A stretch of 35,967 nucleotides of DNA from Gemmatimonadota bacterium. Its GTDB lineage: Bacteria > Gemmatimonadota > Gemmatimonadetes > Gemmatimonadales > Gemmatimonadaceae. This document shows positions 8,337 to 16,591 of the stretch, in pieces. The notes under the pieces were generated by a model. The model did no database searches and was not told the origin of the DNA. It was given only the letters and a program-made list of their open reading frames with translations. The DNA lies in assembly GCA_020161135.1 (NCBI GenBank), contig JAIUOB010000006.1:1-35967 (forward strand). Direction: 5' to 3'. The first letter of the stretch is position 1; the number at the start of each line of letters is the position of its first letter. Both the position numbers and the translations under genes were made by a program.

Positions 8337-8615
8337 TCACCGCGCCTTGCCGCCCGCCGCCTTCCACTGCGCGTACTGCGCCGGCATGCACACCGCGCAC
8401 GGCCGGTACCCGGCGGCAATCGCGGTGGCCTCGTCGGCAAAGAAGACGCGCTGCTGCTCGTAGCTGCGCCCCGTGCCCAGCGCGCGCCGCGCCGCCTTGC
8501 AGTCGAGGCGACCATACGTGCGGTTCTTGCGGTGCCCGCCGAGTGTGCCGGGGGTGGTGCTCGAAACGTTCGTGCCGTCGGCACTGACGAGGCGATACAA
8601 CTTGTCGGAGCTCAT
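8337..8615 (-). CDS. Small Ada metal-binding-domain-like protein
   Basis: A 92-residue protein with the Ada N-terminal-like fold signature: YGRLDCKAA, RVFFADEATAIAAGYRPCAVCMP. In E. coli Ada the domain holds zinc with Cys38, Cys42, Cys69 and Cys72, and Cys38 takes methyl groups from DNA phosphotriesters. Here the stretch aligned with IFCRPSC reads TYGRLDC, so the Cys38 equivalent is Gly. Only three of the four Cys remain (C39, C73, C76), so methyl transfer by the Ada mechanism is unlikely. Its ATG overlaps the stop of the upstream peptidase gene as ATGA, so it is translated from the same message. No AlkA/AraC or methyltransferase domain is attached. Confidence 0.8.
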   Translation of the reverse strand: MSSDKLYRLVSADGTNVSSTTPGTLGGHRKNRTYGRLDCKAARRALGTGRSYEQQRVFFADEATAIAAGYRPCAVCMPAQYAQWKAAGGKAR

Positions 8616-9985
8616 GGCGTGAGTCGCTGTTCGAGGTCGGCGGCGATGTAGGCCATCACCGCCATGGCGGCGACGCACCGCGCCACCTCCTTGCGGTCGA
8701 GCTTGTCCGGCGTGTCGGCGTCGGTGTGGTGGAACCAGAAGTAGCGCGTGCCGTCCACCTCGAGTCCCATCCCCGGTACGCCCGTCTGCATGAGCGGATT
8801 GATGTCGGCCCCACCGCCGCTCGGCCCGATGCGCTGTGCGCCGATGGGCGCGAGCAGGCCGCCGATGGCTTCCACCACCTTGCGCGACTCCGCCGACCCG
8901 GTGAAGCCGAAACCGAGCGGCTGGAAGACGCCGCCATCGCTCTCGATGGCGAGTTGGTGCGGCTCCTGTTTGTGCAGGTCGCGATAGGCGGCACCGCCGC
9001 GCCCGCCGTTCTCCTCGTTGGTCCACCCCACCGCGCGAATCGTGCGGCGCGGCGTGAGCCCCAGCTTCTTGAGCAGCCGGATGGCTTCCCACGCCACCAC
9101 GACACCACCGGCGTCGTCCATCGCGCCCTGGCCGACATCCCACGAGTCGATGTGGCCGCCCATCACCACGATCTCGTTCGGCAGGTCACGTCCGCGCAAC
9201 TCGCCCATCACGTTGTGGCTCACCGCATCGGGGAGCATCTGCGCGCTCATCTTGAGCGTCACGCGCACCCTCTCGCCGCGTGCGATCATGCGCCGCATCA
9301 TCTGCGCGTCCTCGGCCGTGACACTCGCGTGCGGGATCTTCGTCACGGTGCTGTCGTAGCTCATGTTGCCGGTGTGCGGCGTGCGCATGCTGTACGGCCC
9401 CGCAGCGCGCGCGAGGCTGGCCACCGCGCCCACCTTGGCGGCGGCGATGGCCCCCTGCCGGCGGAAGGCGCCGTTGTAGCCGTAGTCGCGCCACTCCGCG
9501 TCGTACAGCACGATCTTGCCCTTCGCTTCGGCGGCTCGCGCGGTCAGCTCCTCGAAGCTCGCCACCACCATCACCTCGGCCGTGATGCCCGCCGCCGGCG
9601 TCGCGATGCTGCCGCCCAGTCCCAGCATGGGCAGCAGTTGGCGACGCGGGCTCACCAGCTCCAGCGACTCGGCGCCGCGCACCCAGTGCGGCACCATCAC
9701 TCGCTCCTTGCGCACGTTCTCGAGGCCGTCCTTCCGCATGGTCGCGACGGTCCAGTCGATGGCCTGCTCGAGCGCGACCGAGCCGCTCAAGCGGTGCCCG
9801 AAGCGATCGGAGAGCTCGGCGATGCGGTCCCAGGCGCCGCTGCTGTCGGCCTGTGCCGCCGCGATGATGCGGTTGGCGACGTCGCGATACTTGGCGGGGA
9901 TGGCGTCGGCGGGCTGGGCGAGGGCCGTGCGCGCGCAGACCAGCAGGGCGAGCGCCGCGATGGGGCGAAGCGGTATGTGAGACAT
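8612..9985 (-). CDS. Secreted M28-family zinc metallopeptidase
   Basis: The 457-residue protein begins MSHIPLRPIAALALLVCARTALAQ, a clear signal peptide, so it acts in the periplasm or outside. The C-terminal half is an M28 aminopeptidase/carboxypeptidase-Q-like catalytic domain with a two-zinc site: His in MGGHIDSWD, bridging Asp in AMDDAGG, the Glu pair in WTNEENGG, Asp in AIESDGG and His in FWFHHTDADTPD. The N-terminal half contains a protease-associated-like segment (AEVMVVASFEELTARAAEAKGKIVLYD). It should remove single residues or dipeptides from peptides. The start at ATG 9983-9985 is set by the signal peptide; the frame runs on upstream without meaning. It is divergent from the cyclophilin gene and coupled to the Ada-like gene. 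Confidence 0.9.
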   Translation of the reverse strand: MSHIPLRPIAALALLVCARTALAQPADAIPAKYRDVANRIIAAAQADSSGAWDRIAELSDRFGHRLSGSVALEQAIDWTVATMRKDGLENVRKERVMVPHWVRGAESLELVSPRRQLLPMLGLGGSIATPAAGITAEVMVVASFEELTARAAEAKGKIVLYDAEWRDYGYNGAFRRQGAIAAAKVGAVASLARAAGPYSMRTPHTGNMSYDSTVTKIPHASVTAEDAQMMRRMIARGERVRVTLKMSAQMLPDAVSHNVMGELRGRDLPNEIVVMGGHIDSWDVGQGAMDDAGGVVVAWEAIRLLKKLGLTPRRTIRAVGWTNEENGGRGGAAYRDLHKQEPHQLAIESDGGVFQPLGFGFTGSAESRKVVEAIGGLLAPIGAQRIGPSGGGADINPLMQTGVPGMGLEVDGTRYFWFHHTDADTPDKLDRKEVARCVAAMAVMAYIAADLEQRLTP

Positions 9986-10054
9986 GCCCGAAATCTCGCC
10001 GATCGGCACGCGCCGCGCTGGAGCGGAGCCGGTCGGGGGTGCACTATCGTGCGC

Positions 10055-10786
10055 ATGCCGCCTCTTCACACGCACCACGCCCTGTCGTCCGCGCCGCGCA
10101 CGGCCGTCGCGGCGCTCGGGCCGGTCACGCTCGTCGTCACGCTCGCGATGACCCTCGCCTGCGGCGATCGCCCGGCGCGCGACACCGCCGCGACCGCGCG
10201 CGCGGCCGCCCCCGCCCCGCGCGTCATTCCCGGCCCGGCCGCCACACCGCCACGGAGCCCCGACCGCTGGCAGGCGCGCTTCACCACCAGCAAGGGCGAC
10301 TTCGTGGTGGCCGTCGAGCGCTCGCTCGCGCCCCGCGCGGCCGATCGCTTCTACGAGCTCGTCACCATCGGCTACTTCGACGGCACGCGCTTCTTCCGCA
10401 TCGTCCCCGGCTTCATCACGCAGTGGGGGATCCACGGCGACACCGCCGTGAGTGCGCAGTGGAACGACGCGGAGTTTCCGGATGAGCCCATGCGCACGCC
10501 CAATGTGCGCGGCACGATCGCGTTTGCCGCCAACGGCCCCGACTCGCGTGCGGCCCAGGTGTTCGTGAGCACCGGGGACAATCGCAAGGCGCTCGACCGT
10601 CAGCGCGTGTTCGCGCCCTTCGGCCGCGTGGTCGAGGGCATGGACGTCGTCGACGCACTCAACGCCGAGTACGGCGAGGAGCCCAGCTTCATCAAGATCG
10701 TGCGGCAGGGCAATGCGTACCTGCGCCGCTGGTTCCCCGCGCTCGACTCGGTGGTCACCGCCCGCGTGGACAGTACGACGCGCTGA
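10055..10786 (+). CDS. Cyclophilin-type peptidyl-prolyl isomerase, lipoprotein
   Basis: The 243-residue product has a lipoprotein signal (LVVTLAMTLAC-G), an Ala/Pro-rich linker, and a cyclophilin domain from about residue 70. The domain shows FYELVTIGYFDGTRFFRIVPGFITQWG, including the conserved Arg of the FRIVPGF active-site strand, and VRGTIAFAANGPDSRAAQVFVSTGDN. It catalyses cis-trans isomerisation of Xaa-Pro bonds and so would help fold envelope proteins from the periplasmic face of a membrane. The start is ATG 10055, which fits the lipobox; the frame extends far upstream over the antisense peptidase gene but that part is a shadow. It ends three bases before the convergent carboxylesterase stop. 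Confidence 0.9.
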   Translation: MPPLHTHHALSSAPRTAVAALGPVTLVVTLAMTLACGDRPARDTAATARAAAPAPRVIPGPAATPPRSPDRWQARFTTSKGDFVVAVERSLAPRAADRFYELVTIGYFDGTRFFRIVPGFITQWGIHGDTAVSAQWNDAEFPDEPMRTPNVRGTIAFAANGPDSRAAQVFVSTGDNRKALDRQRVFAPFGRVVEGMDVVDALNAEYGEEPSFIKIVRQGNAYLRRWFPALDSVVTARVDSTTR

Positions 10787-10789
10787 CGT

Positions 10790-12541
10790 TCAGCGCGCCG
10801 CCGCTGCCCCCCACTGCGCCTTGCTCGCCGCATCGGCCACCGCGCACGCCTGCGGCTTGAGGTTCGCCCGCGGCGCGATCGTCGCCCCGAGTTCGAGATA
10901 CTCGTTCCCGGTGGTGGTGTGCGCCGGCCAGGCCGGCGCCTCGGGCCCGTTCGGGTCACCCGTCGCGGCAAAGCGCGTCCAGTAGCGCACCATCGCCTGC
11001 GACAGCGCGATGTCGGTGGGCGTGCGCGGCAGCATCGGGTCGACGTTGCCGAACGCGTACGTGATCTCCATCGCGTGATACGCGCCGAGCGACTCGCCGC
11101 CCGGATACGTGCGCGTGAACCAGTACTGCCACGCCGGCACGCCGGCCCTGGCGTAGTCGCGCGCGGCCCCGCGCGCCGTGCAGGTGAAGGCGAAATCGGT
11201 GAACACCGCCATGAGCGCCGGTTCCACCTCCGCGTCGGTCTTCGCGGGATACAACTGCTCGGTGGGCGCTGCGAAGAACAGCAGCGACGACAGGAAGTTC
11301 TTGTATCCCTGCACCGTGCGCGGCACCGGCGGCAGCAGCGTCTTGAGCGTGGTGGCCTCGTTCGCGTTGCTCCCCACCAGCAGCGGCACGCGCTGCACCT
11401 GCCCCTGCTCGAAACGACGCCCTGTCACATCCGGCAGCACCCAGCCATCGACGATGGGGCCCACCGTGGCCGTGGGCGTCGCGCGCAACGCCGCCGCGAG
11501 TCGCTCCGGCGAGGCGGCGCGCAAGGCCGCGAGCGAGGCGGCCGGTGACGCACTGCTGTCCACGCCCAGCGCCTTCGCGAGCGCCACGCCACCCTGCGCC
11601 GCCGCCGCCACCCGCGGCATGCCGCCGAAGTACGAGCCACTCTGCACGATCGCGCGATGCAGCAACCCCTGCGACAGCGGTGACGCCAGCAGGTGGAGAA
11701 TGTCGATCGCGCCCGCCGACTCGCCGAACACCGTCACGCGCGACGGGTCGCCGCCGAACGCGCGAATGTTGCGCTGCACCCAGCGCAGCGCCTCGAGCTG
11801 GTCCATGAGTGCGTAGTTGCCCGCAGCGCCCTGCGGCGACTCCGCCACCAGCCCCGGGTGCGCCAGGAAGCCGTACACGCCCAGCCGATAGTTGATCGTC
11901 ACCACCACGACGCCCTGTTCGGCCAGGTGCGTGCCGTCGTACCAGCTCCCGTGCCCCGAGCCGGACACGTTCGAGCCGCCGTGAATCCACACCATCACCG
12001 GACGCGGCGTGCCTCGCGTGGTCGCATTGCCGGTCCACACCTTGAGGAAGAGACAGTCCTCACTCGGGTGTAGCTGCGCATACGTCGCATCCTTGTCCCG
12101 CCCGAACACCGCGTAGATCTGCGCCGTCCATCGCTGCTCGCGATCATCCTGCATGCACTCGGCGCCGAACGACGTCACCTGACGCGCGGTGCGCGCCGCC
12201 GCCGCCGCCGAGCGCGCAACAGGGGGCGTCCACCGCCTCGCGCCCACGGGCGGCTCGGCGTACGGAATGCCCTTGAACACCGACACGGCCCGTCCGGCGA
12301 TCGCGACGCCCTCGAGCGTCTCGCCATCGGCGACGACGCGCGGCGCGCGTGCGGTCGCGGCAGGCGCCCCCGGGACACGTGGGGTGGCGTCACGCGCCGA
12401 CGTCGGCGGCGCCGCCAACGGTTGCGCGGTCAACGGCCGCACCGTCCCGTGCATGGCGAGTGTGAACAGACTGGCCGTCGTCGCGCTCCGCAGTGCGCGC
12501 GCCAGCACGCGGTGGGGAGCGGTATCGCAGGGCAGGGGCAT
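10790..12541 (-). CDS. Secreted type-B carboxylesterase
   Basis: This alpha/beta-hydrolase of the carboxylesterase/cholinesterase family hydrolyses carboxylic esters. Family marks in order are VFKGIPYAEPPVGARRW, EDCLFLKVWTG, the oxyanion segment VMVWIHGGSNVSGSG, the nucleophile Ser in VFGESAGAIDI, an acidic residue in VGSNANEATTL, and the His in GAYHAMEITYAFGN. From ATG 12541 the protein is 583 residues with an N-terminal hydrophobic stretch (ATTASLFTLAMHGTVRPLTAQ), so export is likely. An earlier ATG at 12673 would overlap the divergent reductase gene by 32 bp and adds an Arg-rich leader unlike a signal peptide. The substrate cannot be told from sequence. Confidence 0.88.
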   Translation of the reverse strand: MPLPCDTAPHRVLARALRSATTASLFTLAMHGTVRPLTAQPLAAPPTSARDATPRVPGAPAATARAPRVVADGETLEGVAIAGRAVSVFKGIPYAEPPVGARRWTPPVARSAAAAARTARQVTSFGAECMQDDREQRWTAQIYAVFGRDKDATYAQLHPSEDCLFLKVWTGNATTRGTPRPVMVWIHGGSNVSGSGHGSWYDGTHLAEQGVVVVTINYRLGVYGFLAHPGLVAESPQGAAGNYALMDQLEALRWVQRNIRAFGGDPSRVTVFGESAGAIDILHLLASPLSQGLLHRAIVQSGSYFGGMPRVAAAAQGGVALAKALGVDSSASPAASLAALRAASPERLAAALRATPTATVGPIVDGWVLPDVTGRRFEQGQVQRVPLLVGSNANEATTLKTLLPPVPRTVQGYKNFLSSLLFFAAPTEQLYPAKTDAEVEPALMAVFTDFAFTCTARGAARDYARAGVPAWQYWFTRTYPGGESLGAYHAMEITYAFGNVDPMLPRTPTDIALSQAMVRYWTRFAATGDPNGPEAPAWPAHTTTGNEYLELGATIAPRANLKPQACAVADAASKAQWGAAAAR

Positions 12542-12641
12542 GGGCAGGCGTCGGAATCGGAGACGAAGACGCGGGTGGCAGTGCGCACCCGAACCTCCGG
12601 AACTTGTGGCACGACGCGCGTCAGGGGAACGTTCGGCCACC

Positions 12642-13685
12642 ATGACTGCCCCCGCCGAGCTCGCCATGCCCACCGTCGCCGCGCCGCGTCAAGCGCTGCG
12701 CCACGTGCTCCTGCTCGGCGCGAGCGGCACGATCGGCCGCGCCACGCATCGGGCGCTCCTCGCGCGCGGACATGCGGTGTCGGCCATCGTGCGCGCCGCG
12801 CGCGCGGACGGCGCCGCCGCCTCATCGGCCGTGTCTGCGGGCGCGCACGACGAACGCGTCGTCGCCGATGTGCGTGACCCGCGCGCCATGGCGGCGGTGT
12901 TCGCGGGGCGACGCATCGACGCGGTCGTCTCGTGTCTCGCCTCGCGCACCGGGGCACCGCGCGATGCGTGGGCCATCGATCACGCGGCGCACGTCACGGT
13001 GCTCGAGGCGGCCCGCGCGGCGGGGGTGTCGCAGTTCGTGTTGCTGTCGGCCATCTGTGTGCAGAAGCCGCGACTCGCATTCCAGCACGCCAAGCTCGCG
13101 TGCGAAGCGGCGCTGCAGCAGTCGGGGCTCACCTGGTCCATCGTGCGCCCCACCGCGTACTTCAAGTCACTGTCCGGACAGGTGCGCCGCGTGCAGCAGG
13201 GCAAGGCGTTCCTGGTGTTCGGCGACGGCACGCTCACGGCGTGCGCGCCCATCGCCGACGAGGACCTCGCGGACTATCTCGTCGACTGTCTCGAGCAACC
13301 GGCCCTGCAGCAGCGCATCCTCCCCATTGGTGGTCCGGGCCCCGCGCTCACGCCGCGTGCGCAGGGCGCGTTGCTCTTCGATCTCGTCGGTACACCGCCG
13401 CGCTACCGCGCGGTGTCGCCGCGCCTGCTCTCCTCCGTGGGCGCTGTGCTGGGCGCGGTGGGCCGCGTCGTGCCGCCGCTGGCCGACAAGGCCGAGTTCG
13501 CGCGCATCGGTCACTACTACGCCACCGAGTCGATGTTGGTGTGGGATGCCGCGCGCGGCCGGTACGACGCCGACGCGACGCCGCGCACCGGCACGCGCAC
13601 GCTGCGCGATCACTACGCAACGCTGCTGCAGGGCGACACCGACGCCGGGCTGGGCGCGCACGCCCTGTTCGACCGGAGCACGTAG
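12642..13685 (+). CDS. bciA: Divinyl (proto)chlorophyllide 8-vinyl reductase, BciA/DVR type
   Basis: The 347-residue NAD(P)-binding protein has a Rossmann start (VLLLGASGTIGRATHRALLARG). It then follows the plant DVR/BciA pattern along its whole length: VVSCLASRTG, FVLLSAICVQKP, FQHAKL, SIVRPTAYFKSLSGQV, VFGDGTLTACAPI, LPIGGPGPALTP, ARIGHYYATESML and TPRTGTRTL. The family uses NADPH to reduce the C8 vinyl group to ethyl during chlorophyll or bacteriochlorophyll synthesis. The first ATG is at 12642 and a second at 12666 is equally possible. It is divergent from the carboxylesterase gene. No bch, puf or crt gene is recognisable in the window, so the gene stands outside any photosynthesis cluster here. 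Confidence 0.88.
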   Translation: MTAPAELAMPTVAAPRQALRHVLLLGASGTIGRATHRALLARGHAVSAIVRAARADGAAASSAVSAGAHDERVVADVRDPRAMAAVFAGRRIDAVVSCLASRTGAPRDAWAIDHAAHVTVLEAARAAGVSQFVLLSAICVQKPRLAFQHAKLACEAALQQSGLTWSIVRPTAYFKSLSGQVRRVQQGKAFLVFGDGTLTACAPIADEDLADYLVDCLEQPALQQRILPIGGPGPALTPRAQGALLFDLVGTPPRYRAVSPRLLSSVGAVLGAVGRVVPPLADKAEFARIGHYYATESMLVWDAARGRYDADATPRTGTRTLRDHYATLLQGDTDAGLGAHALFDRST

Positions 13686-13729
13686 GCGGCGTCGTCGGGG
13701 CCGGCGCACGGAGCGCACAGGGCGCCGCG

Positions 13730-15805
13730 CTACGGGATGCGCACCTCGATCGGCTCCCCGCGCGCGCCCAGCACCCCCGGCAAGCGTCCGACATCGACGA
13801 GGACGCCCTGCACCACGCGCGCCCGCGGCAGGTCGCCCGGCGGATAGCGCACCCCGCCGCCGGGCCACGTCTCGCCCGCGCGCGCGGGCGCCAGTACGAT
13901 GGCGGCGCCCAGGCAGCCCAACTGCGCCGCCGCGTCGAGCGCGGCGCGCTGGCTGGCCGGCAGGAACCGCACGACGACCGGCACGTCGCGCAGCGCGTCG
14001 CGCTCGGGGGCATCGGCGCAACGCGCGGGTTCACGCAGCGCCCACGCCCCCGTCGCGAAACGCTCGAGGCGCGCGCGAATCGCGGCGAGGGGTATGCCGC
14101 CCGCGCCCGCCGCGCCGCGCCCCTGCGTGTGCATCCCCACGAGCCCCGCCCCGCTCAGCACCGGCGCGCCCGACACGCCCGTGGTCACGTCCAATCCGCT
14201 GTACTCCAGGGTGCCGCGTGTCGCGTCGACTGCCGTGACCCGCCCGCTGCGCGGCGGCACGTACCACTCGCCCGCGCGTCCAATCGTGCGCACCTCGTCA
14301 CCCACGCGCACCGACGGGGCCATCACGTCGGGACGCCACGCGATGCCCGGCGGCAACGCGACGGCGAGGAACGCGAGGTCGAGGGCCGGCAACGCGCCAA
14401 GTGCATCCGCGATGTACGCAAGCGTCCCCCGCGCACAGCGACTCGCATCGGGTGCGAAACACACCTGCGCCTCGCCGTCCAGCGCCTCCACCACGTGCAG
14501 CGCCGTCGCCACGAACGCCGTGTCGCGCCGGAGGCCGGCGATGAACCCGAAGCCCTGCTGCGCGCCGGCGCGAATGGCCACCGTGTTGGGCACCGCGTGG
14601 GAAATCGGCATCGCCGGTGCGGCTTGCGCGTGGAGTGCAGGTGTGTGGAGCGCGGTCAGCACGCCCGCACCCGCCGCGGCGAGCACAAGCAGCGAGGGCG
14701 GCGGTGCGGACGGGGGCGACGGGGCGGAGGGGCTGGGTTCCGCAGCGACATCCTGTCCGGATGGCGCCGGAATCGGCGGCGCAGGCGTGGATGCCGCGGG
14801 CGTGGCTGCTTCTGTCGCACCTCGCGCTGCGGCGCTGGCATGGGCCTTCTGGCGCCACTTGAGTGCCGCATCGATGAGCGGCAACGCAAACGTCACGAGG
14901 GCAGTGAAGGCCCCGAATACCAAGTCGAAGTGCGGAGACGCCTGCAGCTCCGCCCGCAGTGACGGGCGCAGCGGCCGTCCGTTGAGCGTCGGGTGCTGCA
15001 CAGTTCCCCGCACGACGACGTCCAGCGCCGCGCCCGCGCGAAGCTCCGGAATCGTACCGGACGTGAGCGGCCCGAGACTCAGGGAGTCACCCAGCACCAA
15101 CGACTCGGCACGCGCTGGATAGTCCGGAAAGCGCAGGCGCCCCCAGCGAATCGCGTTCTCCACCGAATCACGCTCGCGCGTCGAGAACGCCACCGACCGC
15201 ACCGCCATTCCGCGGAAGCGCAACGTATCGCGTGCAAGGAGTGTCACGCGAAACGTCTCGGTCTGGTTCACGGTGTCGATGCGACTCACCGTCCACCGTC
15301 CGCGCCGCCGTCGATCGCCGTAGCGGAGCTCCGCCCGCACAACGCACGGCGAGCTCTGGCCGGCATGGACGACCGTAAGCGGCAGCCACTGCTGACCGGT
15401 GCTCTCCAGTTGCAGCGCGCACCCAGGCGTGACGTCAAATGCGGTCAGCAGCGCGGCCGCACTCGTGTCGACGGACACACTGTCGTGCGGCGCCAGTGCG
15501 CGCAGCAGGGGTTCCAGTCCCACCGTGCTGATGGGCAGGCCGGTAAAGGGCAAGCCATCGGCGGCGAGCCCCAAGCGAGGCCGCACGCTGCGAATGACAT
15601 CCACCGTGTCGGCGGGCATCAGCACCACCGCATCGGTGCGGACGTCTGCCATCACTGCCGGATCGGCGATCGCGTCGAGGACGTTGCTCAGCACGAACAG
15701 CGCCAGGAAGGCGGCCGCGAGCATGGCCAGTCGTCCGATCGAACCCACGCGGATGTACCACGGGGGGTTCGCAGCGGGTGCGGGTGCCTTCGTCGCCTCG
15801 CTCAC
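13730..15805 (-). CDS. Membrane-anchored trypsin-like serine protease with periplasmic N-terminal region
   Basis: A 691-residue multi-part protein. A membrane helix at about 25-43 is followed by ~250 residues of an extracytoplasmic beta-rich region of no known family, a second hydrophobic helix (about 296-315), and a Pro/Ala-rich linker (about 325-372). A third hydrophobic segment ends in a signal-like ALHAQA, and then comes a chymotrypsin-fold protease domain (about 405-580). The triad is readable: His in ATALHVVEA (about 438), Asp in LPALDLAFLAV (about 477) and Ser in TTGVSGAPVLSG (about 546). The ~110 residues after it are unassigned. The chosen GTG at 15803-15805 overlaps the upstream stop as GTGA; the adjacent GTG at 15806-15808 is also possible. 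It is the last gene of a three-gene operon. Confidence 0.82.
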   Translation of the reverse strand: MSEATKAPAPAANPPWYIRVGSIGRLAMLAAAFLALFVLSNVLDAIADPAVMADVRTDAVVLMPADTVDVIRSVRPRLGLAADGLPFTGLPISTVGLEPLLRALAPHDSVSVDTSAAALLTAFDVTPGCALQLESTGQQWLPLTVVHAGQSSPCVVRAELRYGDRRRRGRWTVSRIDTVNQTETFRVTLLARDTLRFRGMAVRSVAFSTRERDSVENAIRWGRLRFPDYPARAESLVLGDSLSLGPLTSGTIPELRAGAALDVVVRGTVQHPTLNGRPLRPSLRAELQASPHFDLVFGAFTALVTFALPLIDAALKWRQKAHASAAARGATEAATPAASTPAPPIPAPSGQDVAAEPSPSAPSPPSAPPPSLLVLAAAGAGVLTALHTPALHAQAAPAMPISHAVPNTVAIRAGAQQGFGFIAGLRRDTAFVATALHVVEALDGEAQVCFAPDASRCARGTLAYIADALGALPALDLAFLAVALPPGIAWRPDVMAPSVRVGDEVRTIGRAGEWYVPPRSGRVTAVDATRGTLEYSGLDVTTGVSGAPVLSGAGLVGMHTQGRGAAGAGGIPLAAIRARLERFATGAWALREPARCADAPERDALRDVPVVVRFLPASQRAALDAAAQLGCLGAAIVLAPARAGETWPGGGVRYPPGDLPRARVVQGVLVDVGRLPGVLGARGEPIEVRIP

Positions 15806-16581
15806 CACAGGAACAGCTGCAACGTCTCACTGTCGCCGAACACGGGACGCACGCGCGGCGCCCACTGCAGCTCGAGCGTCACGTGGCCGTGCAGCGACGT
15901 CGGCAGCTCGCACACAAAACGTCCGTCGCCGTTGGGATCGGTCACCGTGGTCCACGTGCCGCCCGGTGCGCGCCACCGCATGCGCCCCGCCGCCGGGATG
16001 CGCACCACGAGCTGCGTTGCCGACTCCGCCGCCGCCGCCGCCGCGCCGCGCGCTGCGGACACACTCACCGCCACCCACACCGGCGACTCGAAGCGGTTTC
16101 GCGGCGTCGTGCGCGCGACGAGCCCGATGCTCGTCGACGGCAGCTTGGCCGTCATCACGACCTCCGACAGCGACCATGCCATCGGCCGGTCGGCACGGAC
16201 TTCCGCATCGAGCGCCCAGTTGAGCCCCGCCGGCAGGCTGTTGCCGTACAGCTTGAGGCCGCGCGCGAGGGAGTCGGGTACAGGCGGGACCGCAACGAAC
16301 ACCACCGAACGATCAGCGAGCTCCAGCGCGCCGCGTCGCAACGACAGCACCTGGATGTTCACGCTCGCCTGCGGCTGCACATAGAACCCCTCACAACCAT
16401 AGCTGCGTCGCGCATAGCCGGTCGCGCCCGGCAGCGAGGGGACTTCCTTCGGCAGCGCGCAGTCGTCACGTGCCGGCGCCCCCTGTGCGTGCAGTGCACC
16501 CGCTGCCGACACCGCGTTCACCAGTGCGCACGCAAACGCCGCGGTACGCACGCACATGCCCGGTCGCCACGTCCGCATCAT
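15802..16581 (-). CDS. Secreted hypothetical protein, middle gene of the envelope/protease operon
   Basis: From ATG 16579-16581 the protein has 259 residues; the next codon is also ATG. It has a signal peptide (TAAFACALVNAVSAAGALHAQ). The mature part is beta-rich, with two stretches of about equal size: one around VYVQPQ-type strands (GFYVQPQASVNIQVLSLRRGALEL), and a C-terminal immunoglobulin-like stretch (RMRWRAPGGTWTTVTDPNGDGRFVCELP). I recognise no family. The start lies ten bases after the preceding stop codon and its own stop overlaps the protease start, so all three products should be made together. Confidence 0.72.
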   Translation of the reverse strand: MMRTWRPGMCVRTAAFACALVNAVSAAGALHAQGAPARDDCALPKEVPSLPGATGYARRSYGCEGFYVQPQASVNIQVLSLRRGALELADRSVVFVAVPPVPDSLARGLKLYGNSLPAGLNWALDAEVRADRPMAWSLSEVVMTAKLPSTSIGLVARTTPRNRFESPVWVAVSVSAARGAAAAAAESATQLVVRIPAAGRMRWRAPGGTWTTVTDPNGDGRFVCELPTSLHGHVTLELQWAPRVRPVFGDSETLQLFLW

Positions 16582-16591
16582 GTCGCCACGC

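Noticed and set aside
8726..10054. Upstream extension of the cyclophilin frame
   Set aside because: It overlaps the antisense M28 peptidase, has shadow-type composition, and would bury the lipoprotein signal.
12189..12641. Upstream extension of the bciA frame
   Set aside because: It lies over the antisense carboxylesterase N-terminus. Homology to BciA begins only after 12642.
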